Source of the DNA: Algihabitans sp965233705
Lineage (GTDB): Bacteria > Pseudomonadota > Alphaproteobacteria > Kiloniellales > DSM-21159
DNA: 64,000 nt
NCBI GenBank assembly: GCA_965233705.1
Contig: CBDDTF010000003.1
Span: forward strand, 372,001 to 436,000
Direction of reading: 5' to 3'
This document shows, one piece after another, positions 16,816 through 24,887 of the stretch. A program made the position numbers and the translations under genes. The first letter of the stretch is position 1. Each line of letters begins with the position of its first letter. A model generated the notes under the pieces. That model did no database searches. It was given only the letters and a program-made list of their open reading frames with translations, and had not been told where the DNA came from.

Positions 16816-17496
16816 ATGGGCCCGGCTCAAGACGAGGAGAAGGCTGGCGGCGGCGATCCCAACATCGTCGCCCTGCTCAGCCTGCAGCTCCTGCTGCTGG
16901 CCTTCTTCATCCTGCTCAACGCGATCTCGAGCTACGAGGAGCAGAAGGTCGAGCAGGTGGTCAGCTCGGTGAACCAGGCCTTCGACGGGCGCGTGGCCGC
17001 GCCGCAGGACCTGGCCGATGTCGAGGCCGCCGTCGGGCCGCTGCCCGGCAGCGTGCAGCTCAGCCGGCGGGTGCGCAATCTCTTCGCGTCGACCCTGCCG
17101 ATGGCCCGGATCGAGCAGGATGAACAGCTTGGCGAGCTGCGCATCGAAATCCCGACCGACAGCCTCTTCGCCGCCGACGACCCGCGCCTGCGTGCGGCGC
17201 CGGCCGTTCTGTTCAATCGCCTGGCGCGGGCGCTGGGCCCGGAGCGCCCGGAAGACTTGGAGGCCCGCCTGGAGGTCCTGGTGGGCGTGGCCGCGGATGC
17301 GCTCTCGGCACTGGGCACCCAACCGCAGGCGCTGCCGGTGCTGCGCGCCGGCGAGCTGGCCCGCAGCCTGGCGGCGCGGGGACTGCCCGCCGAGCGTCTG
17401 TCGGTCGGCATCCTGCCCGGCGCCGAAGGATGGGTGCGCCTGGTGCTGCGCCTGGCCGACCGTCCCGGGGTCGAAAGCCAAGAGGCCGAGTCGTGA
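16816..17496 (+). CDS. Degenerate MotB-like protein lacking the proton-binding Asp
   Basis: 226 residues. One N-terminal transmembrane helix (NIVALLSLQLLLLAFFILLNAIS) aligns with the MotB helix of the next gene, but the position of the essential Asp is Ser22. The C-terminal part has a remnant OmpA-like layout (LFAADDPRLR...LLFNRLARAL, LEVLVGVAADALSALG, LRAGELARSLAARGLPAERLSVGILPG) with little of the peptidoglycan-binding motif left. GGAGG precedes the ATG. Its stop overlaps the motB start, so the two are coupled. It may be a stator accessory; the family is not otherwise recognised. Confidence 0.7.
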   Translation: MGPAQDEEKAGGGDPNIVALLSLQLLLLAFFILLNAISSYEEQKVEQVVSSVNQAFDGRVAAPQDLADVEAAVGPLPGSVQLSRRVRNLFASTLPMARIEQDEQLGELRIEIPTDSLFAADDPRLRAAPAVLFNRLARALGPERPEDLEARLEVLVGVAADALSALGTQPQALPVLRAGELARSLAARGLPAERLSVGILPGAEGWVRLVLRLADRPGVESQEAES

Positions 17497-18239
17497 CGAA
17501 GAAGCAGGACAGCGCGCCGCTGCTCGGTCGCGGCGGCGGCGCAGGCGGCTCGGGCGGGAAGGGCCAGGGACAGGCCTGGATGGTGACCTTCACCGACCTG
17601 GTCGCCCTCATGCTCACCTTCTTCGTGATGCTCTTCGCGATGATGTCGGTGGAGCAGGCGGCCTGGCGCAACCTGACCAACAGTCTGGCGATGCAGCTGG
17701 AGCGTCTGGGACCGCCGCTGGTGCCGCAGCCCCCGGAGCTACTGGACATGCCCGACGTGCGCGTGGCGCCAGGCGACAACCTCGACTACATCGCCACGCT
17801 GCTCGACGAGCGGGTGGACGGCGTGCCGGCGCTGGCCGATGCGCGGGTGCTGCGCCGCACCGACCACGTCAATCTCTCGCTGCCGAGCGACCTGCTGTTC
17901 GCGCCCGGCACGGCGGTGCCGCGGGAAGCGGCGCGGGCGGCGCTGTTCGAACTGGGCGGCCTGCTGCGGCACCTGGACAATGTCGTCGAGGTCGCCGGCC
18001 ATGCCGACCCCACCTCGGTCGGCCGCAGCGGCTTCCCGTCGAACTGGGAGTTGTCCCTGGCCCGCGCGGCCTCCGTCGCGGCGCTGCTGCGCGTGGCGGG
18101 GCTGACCAACGAGGTGGTCGTCCTCGGCTATGGCGAGACGCGCTGGGACACCTTGCCCGAGGAGTTGAGCCGGGCCGAGGCCCTGGCGCTCGCGCGCCGC
18201 GTTGAAATCCTGATCCATGAACGGGCCGCCGAGCCATGA
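17493..18239 (+). CDS. motB: Flagellar stator protein MotB (OmpA-family)
   Basis: 248 residues from a GTG overlapping the previous stop. The stator helix WMVTFTDLVALMLTFFVMLFAMMS contains D35, the proton-binding Asp. The C-terminus is an intact OmpA-like peptidoglycan-binding domain (VNLSLPSDLLFAPGTAVPR, VVEVAGHADPTS, NWELSLARAASVAALLRVAGL, VVVLGYGETRW). MotB with MotA forms the ion channel; no motA is in this window, so the partner must lie elsewhere. The stop overlaps the next ATG (ATGA). Confidence 0.85.
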   Translation: MTKKQDSAPLLGRGGGAGGSGGKGQGQAWMVTFTDLVALMLTFFVMLFAMMSVEQAAWRNLTNSLAMQLERLGPPLVPQPPELLDMPDVRVAPGDNLDYIATLLDERVDGVPALADARVLRRTDHVNLSLPSDLLFAPGTAVPREAARAALFELGGLLRHLDNVVEVAGHADPTSVGRSGFPSNWELSLARAASVAALLRVAGLTNEVVVLGYGETRWDTLPEELSRAEALALARRVEILIHERAAEP

Positions 18240-21200
18240 CGACCGCTCGCCTGCTGGGCTTCCTCCTCCTGATCCTGCCGCTGGCCGCGGCCGCCGCCGA
18301 GCCGGTCACCGTGCGCGGCGGCGTGCACGCGGACTTCGGCCGTCTGGTCTTCGATTGGGCCGAACCGGTCGACTATGGCGCGCGCCTTCAGGAGGGCGCG
18401 CTGGTGGTGACCTTCGCACGGCCGGCCAGCTTCGACACGGCCTCCGCCGAGCGGCATCTCTTCCGCTATCTGGAGGGAGTCGAGGTCGGCGCCGAGGGAC
18501 GCCGCGTCACCTTCGATCTGAAAGAGCGCTACGGCCTGAAGAGTTTCACCCTCGGCCCCAAGGTGGTGGTTGATCTGCTGCACGACGCCGGCCAGGTGGA
18601 AGCCAAGCCAGCCCCTCAAGCCGCCCCCCAGGCGGCCCCCCAGGCGGCCCCCCAGGCGGCCCCCCAGGCGACCCCCCAGGCGAATCCGCAGCCGGACCCG
18701 GCCCGCGAAACGGCCGCCGGCGCGCCCGACGCTTCCGCGCCGGACGCGGCGCCTGCGGCCACCTTCGCGGCGACGCCGGCGGACCGTGACCTGCCGCAGA
18801 TCCGCGTGCGCGTCGGCGAGCACGCCGCCTTCGAGCGCCTGGTCTTCGACTGGCCGGTGCCGGTCGGCTACCGCCTGCAGCAGGATGTCGAGACCGCCGA
18901 GCTGGTCTTCGAGCGTGCCGCGCGACTGGATGTCAGCCGCCTGCAGGCCAATCCGCCGGAAACGCTGCGCCGCTTCGCCGACCGCCGTGCCGCCGGAGAG
19001 ACCCGGATCGAGCTGCAATATGTGCCCGGGACGCGCCTGCGGGCCTTTGCCGACGGGCCTCGCGTCGTCGTCGACCTGCTGCGGCCGCCCGAGATCGAGC
19101 CGAGCCCGCCGGCCGGGCCACCCGCGCTGGCCGAGACGCCCGTTGCGCCGTCGTCGGAGCCGGCGGCCGCGGCAAGCGAGGCGGAGGAGGCGACTGAGGC
19201 ACCCGCTGAGGCCACCGCGCAAGCCACCGCTGAAGCCACCGGCGCCGGCGCCGGCGACGCCGCGGGCGAGGCCGGCGACGCGGATCGCGGGGCCGGTGAC
19301 GCGGATCGCGAGGCCGCGGGCGCGCCCAGGCCGCTCGTCCCCCAGGCCGCCCGGCGTCCGGCGGCGCCGTCCGAGCGGGGCGCCCCGGTCGCGGCGGAAG
19401 ATGCGGGCCCGGCCCCGCGGGAGGCGGCACCGGCCCCGCGGAACGCGGCACCGGAGAGCGCCGCCGCGCCCGCGCCGCCGCCCGTGCCGCGGCCCGCGCC
19501 GCCGCGCCGGACGCCGGCGGCGGAGACGGCCACGGCGAAGCCCACGCCCGCCGGCGAGGACGGCTTCGTCACCCGCGAGCCCCTGCCCACCGTCGAGGGG
19601 CGGCCGACGCCGGGCACGCGCGCGCCCGAGACGCCGCCGGTCCTGCTGCGCTTCGCCTGGCCGGCGGAGGTGGGCGCCGTGGCCCTGCAGCGTGCCGGCA
19701 GCCTGCTGCTCGGCTTCGACCGGCAAGCCCCGGTCGATCTGGCCGCGGCCGTGAGCGCCGCGGCGCCCGAACTCGGGCCCGCGGTGGCCGAGCCGGTCGA
19801 GGGGGGCAGCCTGCTGCGTTTCGACGAGGCGGCGCTCTATGCGCCACATCTGTGGCGCGACGACGCCGGGTGGCTGATCGAGTTCCGGCGGGCGGGGATC
19901 GCGCCGATCGGCGGGGCGCCGATCGTCGTCGAGCCCGATGCCGAAACCGCCAGCCTGCGCATTGCCGTCGATCGTCCGCAGCGGTTGCTGGCGCTGCAGG
20001 ACCCCGGCAGCGGCGGCCGACTGCTGCTGGTGCCGCTCGCCGGCGAGGGCCAGGCGACGCCCCAGGGCCGGCAGAGTCCGGTGTTCGATCTGCTGCCGAC
20101 CCACCAGGGCCTGGCGCTGCTGCCCCGGCTGGAGCCGCTGGAGGTGGGGCTGCGCCCCAACGGCGTGACCGTGGCCGCGCCGGCGCCGACGCTGACCGCC
20201 ACCGGCGAGCCCGACGCGGCGGCGGCCGACGGCGAGACGCCGGCGGGGGCCGCGCCGCGCCTCTTCGACCTCGAGGCCTGGCGCCAGGGCGGGGCGGAGA
20301 GTTTCAACGAGCGCCGCCAGGCCCTGCAGCGGGCGGTGGTGCAGGCCAGCGGCGATCGCCTGGGGCTGGCCCGCCTCGATCTCGCGCGCTTCTACTTCGC
20401 GCACGGGCTGGCCAGCGAAGCCCTGGGAACCCTGACGCTGATCCGGCGGGAGAACGCGGCGCTGAGCGGCGATCCGCAGTTGATGCTGATGGAGGCCGCG
20501 AGCCGTCTGCTGGTGGGCGATCACGCCCAAGCGCAGGAGTTGCTGACCGATCCGGTGCTGCTCGAGGAGCCGGAGGCCGACGTCTGGCGCGCCGCCCTGG
20601 CCGCCGAGGCGCAGGACTGGCCGGCGGCCGCGGCGCAGTTCGCGCGCAGCTACCCGCTGATCGACGACTATGCCCGGCCGATCCGGGTGCGCCTGGGCCT
20701 GGCCGCGGCCGAGGCCACGTTGGAGGCCGGCGACATCGGCGCGGCGGCCTTGCGGCTGGAGCAGGTGAACGACGACCTGACCACCGACCTGGAGCAGGCG
20801 CGCTACGATTTTCTCGATGCGCTGCTGCTGCAGGGCCAGGGGGAGGCCGAGGCGGGGCGCGAGATCCTCGAGCGGCTGGCGACCAGCGGCCTCGGCGCGC
20901 CGGCGGTGCAGGCGCGGCTGGCGTTGATCGAGCAGGCCCTGGCCGAGGGCGAGCTGGCGCCGGCCGACGCCATCGAGCAGCTCGAACAGCTCCGCTTCGC
21001 CTGGCGCGGCGACGCCTTCGAGTTCGCCCTGCTGCAGCGGCTGGCCGGCCTCTACGAACAGCAGGGGCAGTGGCGTCAAGCGCTGCGCTCGCTGCGCCAG
21101 GCGGCGACCTACTTCCCCGGCACGACCCGCGCCGAGGCGGCGGCCGAGCGGCTGCGCAAGCTCTTCGCCCGACTCTTCCTCGGGCCCGAGCAGCCGGATC

Positions 21201-21955
21201 TGCCGCCGCTGACCGCGCTGTCGATCTACGAGGAGTTCCGCGAGCTGACGCCGGCCGGCGACCGGGGCAACCGCGTCATCGAGCAGCTCGCCGACCGTCT
21301 TGTCGCGGTCGACCTGCTCGACCGCGCCGCCCGCCTGCTCGAGGGGCAGGTGCAGTTCCGGCTGAGCGGCGAAGAAAAAGCGCGGGTCGGCGCCCGTCTG
21401 GCGCTGATTCATCTGTTCGACCGCAAGCCGCGCAAGGCGCTCGAAGCGCTCGAGATGTCCGAGCAAAGCGGCCTGCCCGAGAAGGTCGCGCGCCAGCGCC
21501 GCCACCTCCAGGCCCGCGCGCTGGCCGGCCTCGACCGGGGCGGGCGGGGGCTGTCCCTGCTGGAAGGCGACGGCAGCCTGGACGCACAGCGGCTGCGGGC
21601 CGAGATCCTCTGGGCCGAGCGCGACTGGGCGGCGGCGGCCGTGGCCCTGGCGGCGACGCTGCCCGAGCCGGCCGATACGCCGCTCGACTCCGACACCAGC
21701 GGCCAGGTGCTCAATCTGGCGGTCGCGCTGACCCTGGCCGGCGATCAGGAAGAGCTGGGCAAGCTGCGCCAGACCTGGGGCGAGGCCATGGCGGACGGCC
21801 CCCATGCCGAGGCCTTCGCGCTGCTGGCGGAGGACCTCGACCCGGCGAGCGTGGCGACCATCGCCCAGCAGCTCGCCCAGGTGGACCGGGTCCAGGCCTT
21901 CATGGCGATCTACCGCGAGCGACTGCGCGAGACCCAATTGAGCGAGCTGAACTGA
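18236..21955 (+). CDS. Large periplasmic beta-domain/TPR protein coupled to motB
   Basis: 1239 residues. A signal peptide (LLGFLLLILPLAAAAAE) precedes three related AMIN-like segments, near residues 25-115, 187-285 and 462-560; the first two share RLVFDW-xx-PVxY and end VVVDLL. They are separated by long Ala/Pro linkers, the first containing a 12-bp DNA repeat encoding APQA. From about residue 675 the protein is alpha-helical with TPR-like units (ALGTLTLIRRENAALSGDPQLMLMEAASRLLVGDHAQAQELL). The 4-nt overlap with motB suggests a stator scaffold, by analogy with PflA-type proteins; this is inference. Confidence 0.75.
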   Translation: MTTARLLGFLLLILPLAAAAAEPVTVRGGVHADFGRLVFDWAEPVDYGARLQEGALVVTFARPASFDTASAERHLFRYLEGVEVGAEGRRVTFDLKERYGLKSFTLGPKVVVDLLHDAGQVEAKPAPQAAPQAAPQAAPQAAPQATPQANPQPDPARETAAGAPDASAPDAAPAATFAATPADRDLPQIRVRVGEHAAFERLVFDWPVPVGYRLQQDVETAELVFERAARLDVSRLQANPPETLRRFADRRAAGETRIELQYVPGTRLRAFADGPRVVVDLLRPPEIEPSPPAGPPALAETPVAPSSEPAAAASEAEEATEAPAEATAQATAEATGAGAGDAAGEAGDADRGAGDADREAAGAPRPLVPQAARRPAAPSERGAPVAAEDAGPAPREAAPAPRNAAPESAAAPAPPPVPRPAPPRRTPAAETATAKPTPAGEDGFVTREPLPTVEGRPTPGTRAPETPPVLLRFAWPAEVGAVALQRAGSLLLGFDRQAPVDLAAAVSAAAPELGPAVAEPVEGGSLLRFDEAALYAPHLWRDDAGWLIEFRRAGIAPIGGAPIVVEPDAETASLRIAVDRPQRLLALQDPGSGGRLLLVPLAGEGQATPQGRQSPVFDLLPTHQGLALLPRLEPLEVGLRPNGVTVAAPAPTLTATGEPDAAAADGETPAGAAPRLFDLEAWRQGGAESFNERRQALQRAVVQASGDRLGLARLDLARFYFAHGLASEALGTLTLIRRENAALSGDPQLMLMEAASRLLVGDHAQAQELLTDPVLLEEPEADVWRAALAAEAQDWPAAAAQFARSYPLIDDYARPIRVRLGLAAAEATLEAGDIGAAALRLEQVNDDLTTDLEQARYDFLDALLLQGQGEAEAGREILERLATSGLGAPAVQARLALIEQALAEGELAPADAIEQLEQLRFAWRGDAFEFALLQRLAGLYEQQGQWRQALRSLRQAATYFPGTTRAEAAAERLRKLFARLFLGPEQPDLPPLTALSIYEEFRELTPAGDRGNRVIEQLADRLVAVDLLDRAARLLEGQVQFRLSGEEKARVGARLALIHLFDRKPRKALEALEMSEQSGLPEKVARQRRHLQARALAGLDRGGRGLSLLEGDGSLDAQRLRAEILWAERDWAAAAVALAATLPEPADTPLDSDTSGQVLNLAVALTLAGDQEELGKLRQTWGEAMADGPHAEAFALLAEDLDPASVATIAQQLAQVDRVQAFMAIYRERLRETQLSELN
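18613..18680 (+). repeat. 12-bp tandem repeat inside the TPR gene
   Basis: About five near-identical copies of GCCCCCCAGGCG keep frame and encode (APQA)n in the first linker. The copy number could vary without breaking the gene. Confidence 0.75.
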
Positions 21956-22173
21956 GCGCGCCCGGCGACACGTCGCCGGCCCCCGCAGAGACCCCGGAAG
22001 CGGGCGCGGTCGCACCCGCCAACGCGGCGCGCGCCCGCCTGGCCGGGTCGCGCGGGAGCAGGCCGCTTGGGGCCGGGTCGCTTGGGGCCGGGTCGCTCGG
22101 GAGCGGGGGCGGTTCGAGGGGGATGGCGTCGCGGCGCGCGGTCGGCGGCGATCGCCCGGCGGCCCACCGCCGG

Positions 22174-22245
22174 GTGCGGCTGGGCCGTGCGGTGCGGCTG
22201 GCTCGTGCGGTGCGGCTGGCTCGTGCGGTGCGGCTGGGCCGCGCG
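22174..22245. repeat. 18-bp tandem repeat, four copies
   Basis: Four units of GTGCGGCTGGxxCGxGCG lie directly before the stop of the convergent gene at 22248. The rest of the gap (21956-22247) also holds a shorter GGTCGCTTGGGGCC-type repeat (about 22066-22105) and no gene. Confidence 0.75.
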
Positions 22246-22247
22246 GT

Positions 22248-22700
22248 TCAGTACTGGGTGAGGATCCAGTAGAGGATGCCGAGGCCCAGGCCGGTGATCA
22301 GCAGCAGGCGGGCGGTGAGGCCGAGGGCGAAGCGGACCTGGGCCCACTGCTGCCGGCGCCGGCTCTTCTCGGCCTGCCGGGCGGCCTGCTGGCGGCTGAC
22401 CCGCTGACGATGGCGCTCGCCGAGTCGCTTGTAGGCGTCTTCGCCCTTCTTCTCCTTGACCTCGGGCGTTTCCTCGCGCAGCGGCGCCGAGCGATAGACC
22501 GTCTGCTGCACGAAGAGGCCGCGCGGTTCGTCGAACTGCTCCTTGATCACCTTGACGCTGAGGTAGCGCGGGTTTTCGGCCAGTTCCTTGGCCTGATCGA
22601 TCGCCGCCTCGCGTTCGTCGAAGGCGGCGGCGGCGCGCCACTGCCCGTTGGCGTAGACCTGCACCTCGTAGGTGCCCGTCGAGACGTTCGCCTGTGCCAT
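22248..22700 (-). CDS. Conserved hypothetical protein downstream of fliP
   Basis: 150 residues. The N-terminal half is a small soluble region (YEVQVYANGQWRAAAAFDEREAAIDQAKELAENPRYLSVKVIKEQ), the middle is strongly basic and helical (YKRLGERHRQRVSRQQAARQAEKSRRRQQW), and the C-terminus is one transmembrane helix (LTARLLLITGLGLGILYWIL), so it looks like a tail-anchored protein. It starts 7 bases after the fliP stop and is surely co-transcribed. I do not recognise the family. Confidence 0.7.
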   Translation of the reverse strand: MAQANVSTGTYEVQVYANGQWRAAAAFDEREAAIDQAKELAENPRYLSVKVIKEQFDEPRGLFVQQTVYRSAPLREETPEVKEKKGEDAYKRLGERHRQRVSRQQAARQAEKSRRRQQWAQVRFALGLTARLLLITGLGLGILYWILTQY

Positions 22701-22706
22701 GTCGGT

Positions 22707-23465
22707 CTAGCCTCCGTAGCTCTGCACCAGCGAGCCGGCCACGAGGTACCAGCCGTCCACCAGCACAAAGAAGATCAGCTTGAAGGGCAGGGAGATCATC
22801 ACCGGCGGCAGCATCAGCATGCCCATCGACATCAGGATGGAGGCGACCACCATGTCGATCACCAGGAAGGGCAGGAACAGCAGAAAACCGATCTCGAAGG
22901 CGCGGCGCAGCTCGCTGATCATGAAGGCGGGGATCAGGCTGCGCATCGGCGTCTCCTCGGGCGAGGCCGGCGTCTCCGCGTCGGAGAGGTCGAGGAAGAG
23001 CTGCAGGTCCTCGGGGCGCACGTGGCCGAGCATGAACTCGCGCAGCGGGCCGGTCGCCAGCTCCAAGGCCTCGAGGGTGTCGATCTGCTCGGCCAGCAGC
23101 GGGGCGAGGGCCTGGTCGTAGACCGCCTCCAGGGTGGGCATCATCACGAAGGCGGTGAGGAACAGCGCCAGCGAGATCAGCACCGAGTTCGGCGGCGTCT
23201 GCTGAATGCCCAACGCGCTGCGCAGGAAGGAAAGCACCACGACGATCCGCGTGAAGGAGGTCACCATCACCAGGATCGAGGGCGCCAGCGACAGGATCGT
23301 CACCAGCGCGATGATCTGCAGGATCGTCTGCGTCTGGCTGGCGCCGGCGGCGCCGAAATCGAAGGTCAGGGCCTGGGCCAAGGCCGCCTGGGGCAGCAGC
23401 GCGGCGAGGCCGGCCGGCAGCAGCAGGGCGAGCAGGCGCCGCGGCGCGATGTGCGGTGGCCTCAC
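22707..23465 (-). CDS. fliP: Flagellar type III export protein FliP
   Basis: 252 residues from a GTG at 23465 that overlaps the fliO stop; AGGAGGTG lies just upstream, which settles the start against an open frame to 23684. A cleavable signal (LLALLLPAGLAALLPQAALAQ) precedes the FliP core: MVTSFTRIVVVLSFLRSALGIQQTPPNSVLISLALFLTAFVM and AFMISELRRAFEIGFLLFLPFLVIDMVVASILMSMGMLMLPP. It is part of the FliPQR export gate; fliQ and fliR are 3 kb away on the other strand. Confidence 0.95.
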   Translation of the reverse strand: MRPPHIAPRRLLALLLPAGLAALLPQAALAQALTFDFGAAGASQTQTILQIIALVTILSLAPSILVMVTSFTRIVVVLSFLRSALGIQQTPPNSVLISLALFLTAFVMMPTLEAVYDQALAPLLAEQIDTLEALELATGPLREFMLGHVRPEDLQLFLDLSDAETPASPEETPMRSLIPAFMISELRRAFEIGFLLFLPFLVIDMVVASILMSMGMLMLPPVMISLPFKLIFFVLVDGWYLVAGSLVQSYGG

Positions 23466-23755
23466 GGCTGCACCTCCTCGGCGTGATCGCGGCGCACGCG
23501 CTCGACCAGCAGGTCGGCGCCGGCGCCCAGCAGCAGCAGATGCTCGCGCTCGTCGCGCCGCACCAGCACCAGCTTGCGCCGGGGGTCGAGGGTCAGCACC
23601 TCGACCACGGCCAGGCGGCGGCCGGCGCCGCTCGGCAGGCCGCGCACCAGCGGGCCGCCGAGGCCGAAGCGCTTGACCGCCCACGCCAGCCCGAGAATCA
23701 GGGCGACGACCAGCGCCAGCGCGATGGCGAAGTTGAGGTAGTCGGCAAGCTGCAT
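23462..23755 (-). CDS. fliO: Flagellar biosynthetic protein FliO
   Basis: 97 residues: one N-terminal transmembrane helix (LNFAIALALVVALILGLAWAVKRFG), then the FliO cytoplasmic domain (RRLAVVEVLTLDPRRKLVLVRRDEREHLLLLGAGADLLVE). FliO stabilises FliP during gate assembly. It directly precedes and overlaps fliP. Confidence 0.9.
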   Translation of the reverse strand: MQLADYLNFAIALALVVALILGLAWAVKRFGLGGPLVRGLPSGAGRRLAVVEVLTLDPRRKLVLVRRDEREHLLLLGAGADLLVERVRRDHAEEVQP

Positions 23756-24094
23756 CTAGCGACCGGAGCCCCTCGGCGGCGTGCCGGGCTGGCCGTAGGC
23801 GGCGACGGCCTGGCGGCGCTGGCTGGAATCGGCGAGCTGCCGGCCGAGCTGGTCGAGGCCGTGGCGCAGCAAATGGGTCAGGTCGTCGAGCTCGCTCATC
23901 AGGCCGGTCAGCGGCCGCCGGAAGGCGCTGCGCTCAGCCTCCGGCAGTTCCGCGATGCCGGCGCAGACGTGTTGGATCTCGGCCTCCAGGTGGTCGAGGT
24001 CGAGGCTTTGGCCGGTTTGCACCTTCTGGCGCGCCATCTCCATCCGGCCGGAGAGCCGCTCCAACTGCTCCAGGATGGTGGCTGTGCTGTTCAC
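23756..24094 (-). CDS. Small helical protein upstream of fliO
   Basis: 112 residues from a GTG at 24094 with CGGAGAG upstream; the stop abuts the fliO start. The sequence is almost entirely helical and charged (ILEQLERLSGRMEMARQKVQTGQSLDLDHLEAEIQHVCAGIAELPEAERSAFRRPLTGLMSELDDLTHLLRHGLDQL). Size and helix pattern recall FliT/FlgN-type export chaperones, but no family motif is clear. An open frame to 24379 reads into non-coding-like sequence. Confidence 0.6.
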   Translation of the reverse strand: MNSTATILEQLERLSGRMEMARQKVQTGQSLDLDHLEAEIQHVCAGIAELPEAERSAFRRPLTGLMSELDDLTHLLRHGLDQLGRQLADSSQRRQAVAAYGQPGTPPRGSGR

Positions 24095-24445
24095 GCGCGA
24101 CTCTCCGAGGTCTCGGGCTGACGTTCTCGCTCCGCCCTGCGGCGTCGTCCTGCCCGGGGGCGGGACGGCCGCCGGGGCGGGACGGCGGCCGGAGCGCGCC
24201 GACGCTCGATCGCCGACTGCGCCGGCATACTCACGCAACATGATTAAGAAATGCTTTTTAGGCGTTTGTGCCGCGCCGCCCGGGGCACCGGTCCCGCCCG
24301 CGATTCGGCCTTCGCGGGCAACGCTCCGGCAAAGCGAACGAGGCCCGTCGGCGGCAGGCCGGGCAACGGCGGGCGTCAAACCTGGGCTTCGCGGGCAGCG
24401 GCGCCCCGGGGCCGGTGCGGTCGGGCCGAGCGCGCGCCGGGCGGT
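24095..24445. other. Gene-free gap between csrA and the fliO operon
   Basis: A 350-base GC-rich gap. A short AT-rich stretch near 24239-24265 (around ATGATTAAGAAATGC) is the only plausible promoter zone for the minus-strand fliO operon; no clear sigma consensus could be assigned. No gene is supported. Confidence 0.4.
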
Positions 24446-24796
24446 CTACTTGCGGTGGTTCGACCCGCGCGCCCGGTCGTCGCGCGCCGACTCCGGGGGC
24501 GCGGGCTCCGGCGGTGCGGGCTCCGGGGGCGCCGACTCCGGCGGCGCGGCCTCCGCCTCGCTCTGCTCTGGCGCGGCGCGGCCGCTGCCGAAGGCCTCGG
24601 CCAGGGCATCGCCACCCTCGGCGGCCGCGCGGTTTTCTTCCTGGATGCGCTCATAGATCTCGCGGCGCAGAACGCTGGCTTCGGGGGGGAAGGTGAAGCC
24701 CAGCTTGATCGACTTGCCGCGGATGTCGACGACCGTGACCTCGATGTCGTCGTTGATGACGACGGATTCTCCAATCTTGCGCGTCAAATACAGCAT
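24446..24796 (-). CDS. csrA: Carbon storage regulator CsrA with extended Pro/Glu tail
   Basis: 116 residues. The first 60 are canonical CsrA (MLYLTRKIGESVVINDDIEVTVVDIRGKSIKLGF), with the RNA-binding L4 and the R44-equivalent region (VLRREIYERIQEEN). The remaining 50 or so residues form a low-complexity tail with repeated APPEP/APPES, encoded by a 15-bp tandem repeat. Usual CsrA proteins are 60-75 residues. CsrA binds leader GGA motifs to repress translation, and fliW is in the same window. It is divergent from flgB. Confidence 0.92.
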   Translation of the reverse strand: MLYLTRKIGESVVINDDIEVTVVDIRGKSIKLGFTFPPEASVLRREIYERIQEENRAAAEGGDALAEAFGSGRAAPEQSEAEAAPPESAPPEPAPPEPAPPESARDDRARGSNHRK

Positions 24797-24872
24797 GGTG
24801 CGCTGGGATTCCCGTCGCCGAACTCGAAACCTGCCGAACCGGGCGCCTGCGGCCCGGCCCGATTTAACCTGC

Positions 24873-24887
24873 TTTACTGGATATTAA
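24873..24887 (+). promoter_or_regulatory. CtrA-like box between csrA and flgB
   Basis: TTTA (24873-24876), seven bases, TTAA (24884-24887); a further TTAA half-site lies at 24864-24867. This is the most AT-rich point of the 181-base divergent region, 91 bases before the flgB start. Confidence 0.45.

Noticed and set aside
18128..22015. A 1295-residue open frame on the minus strand opposite the TPR gene
   Set aside because: It lies antisense to a clearly coding gene with signal peptide and repeats, has no ribosome binding site or family motif, and similar long antisense frames occur opposite recA, alaS and cckA. High GC at third codon positions explains them.
22067..22261. Small plus-strand frame across the 18-bp repeat
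   Set aside because: It is made of the repeat itself, has no ribosome binding site and lies between convergent genes.
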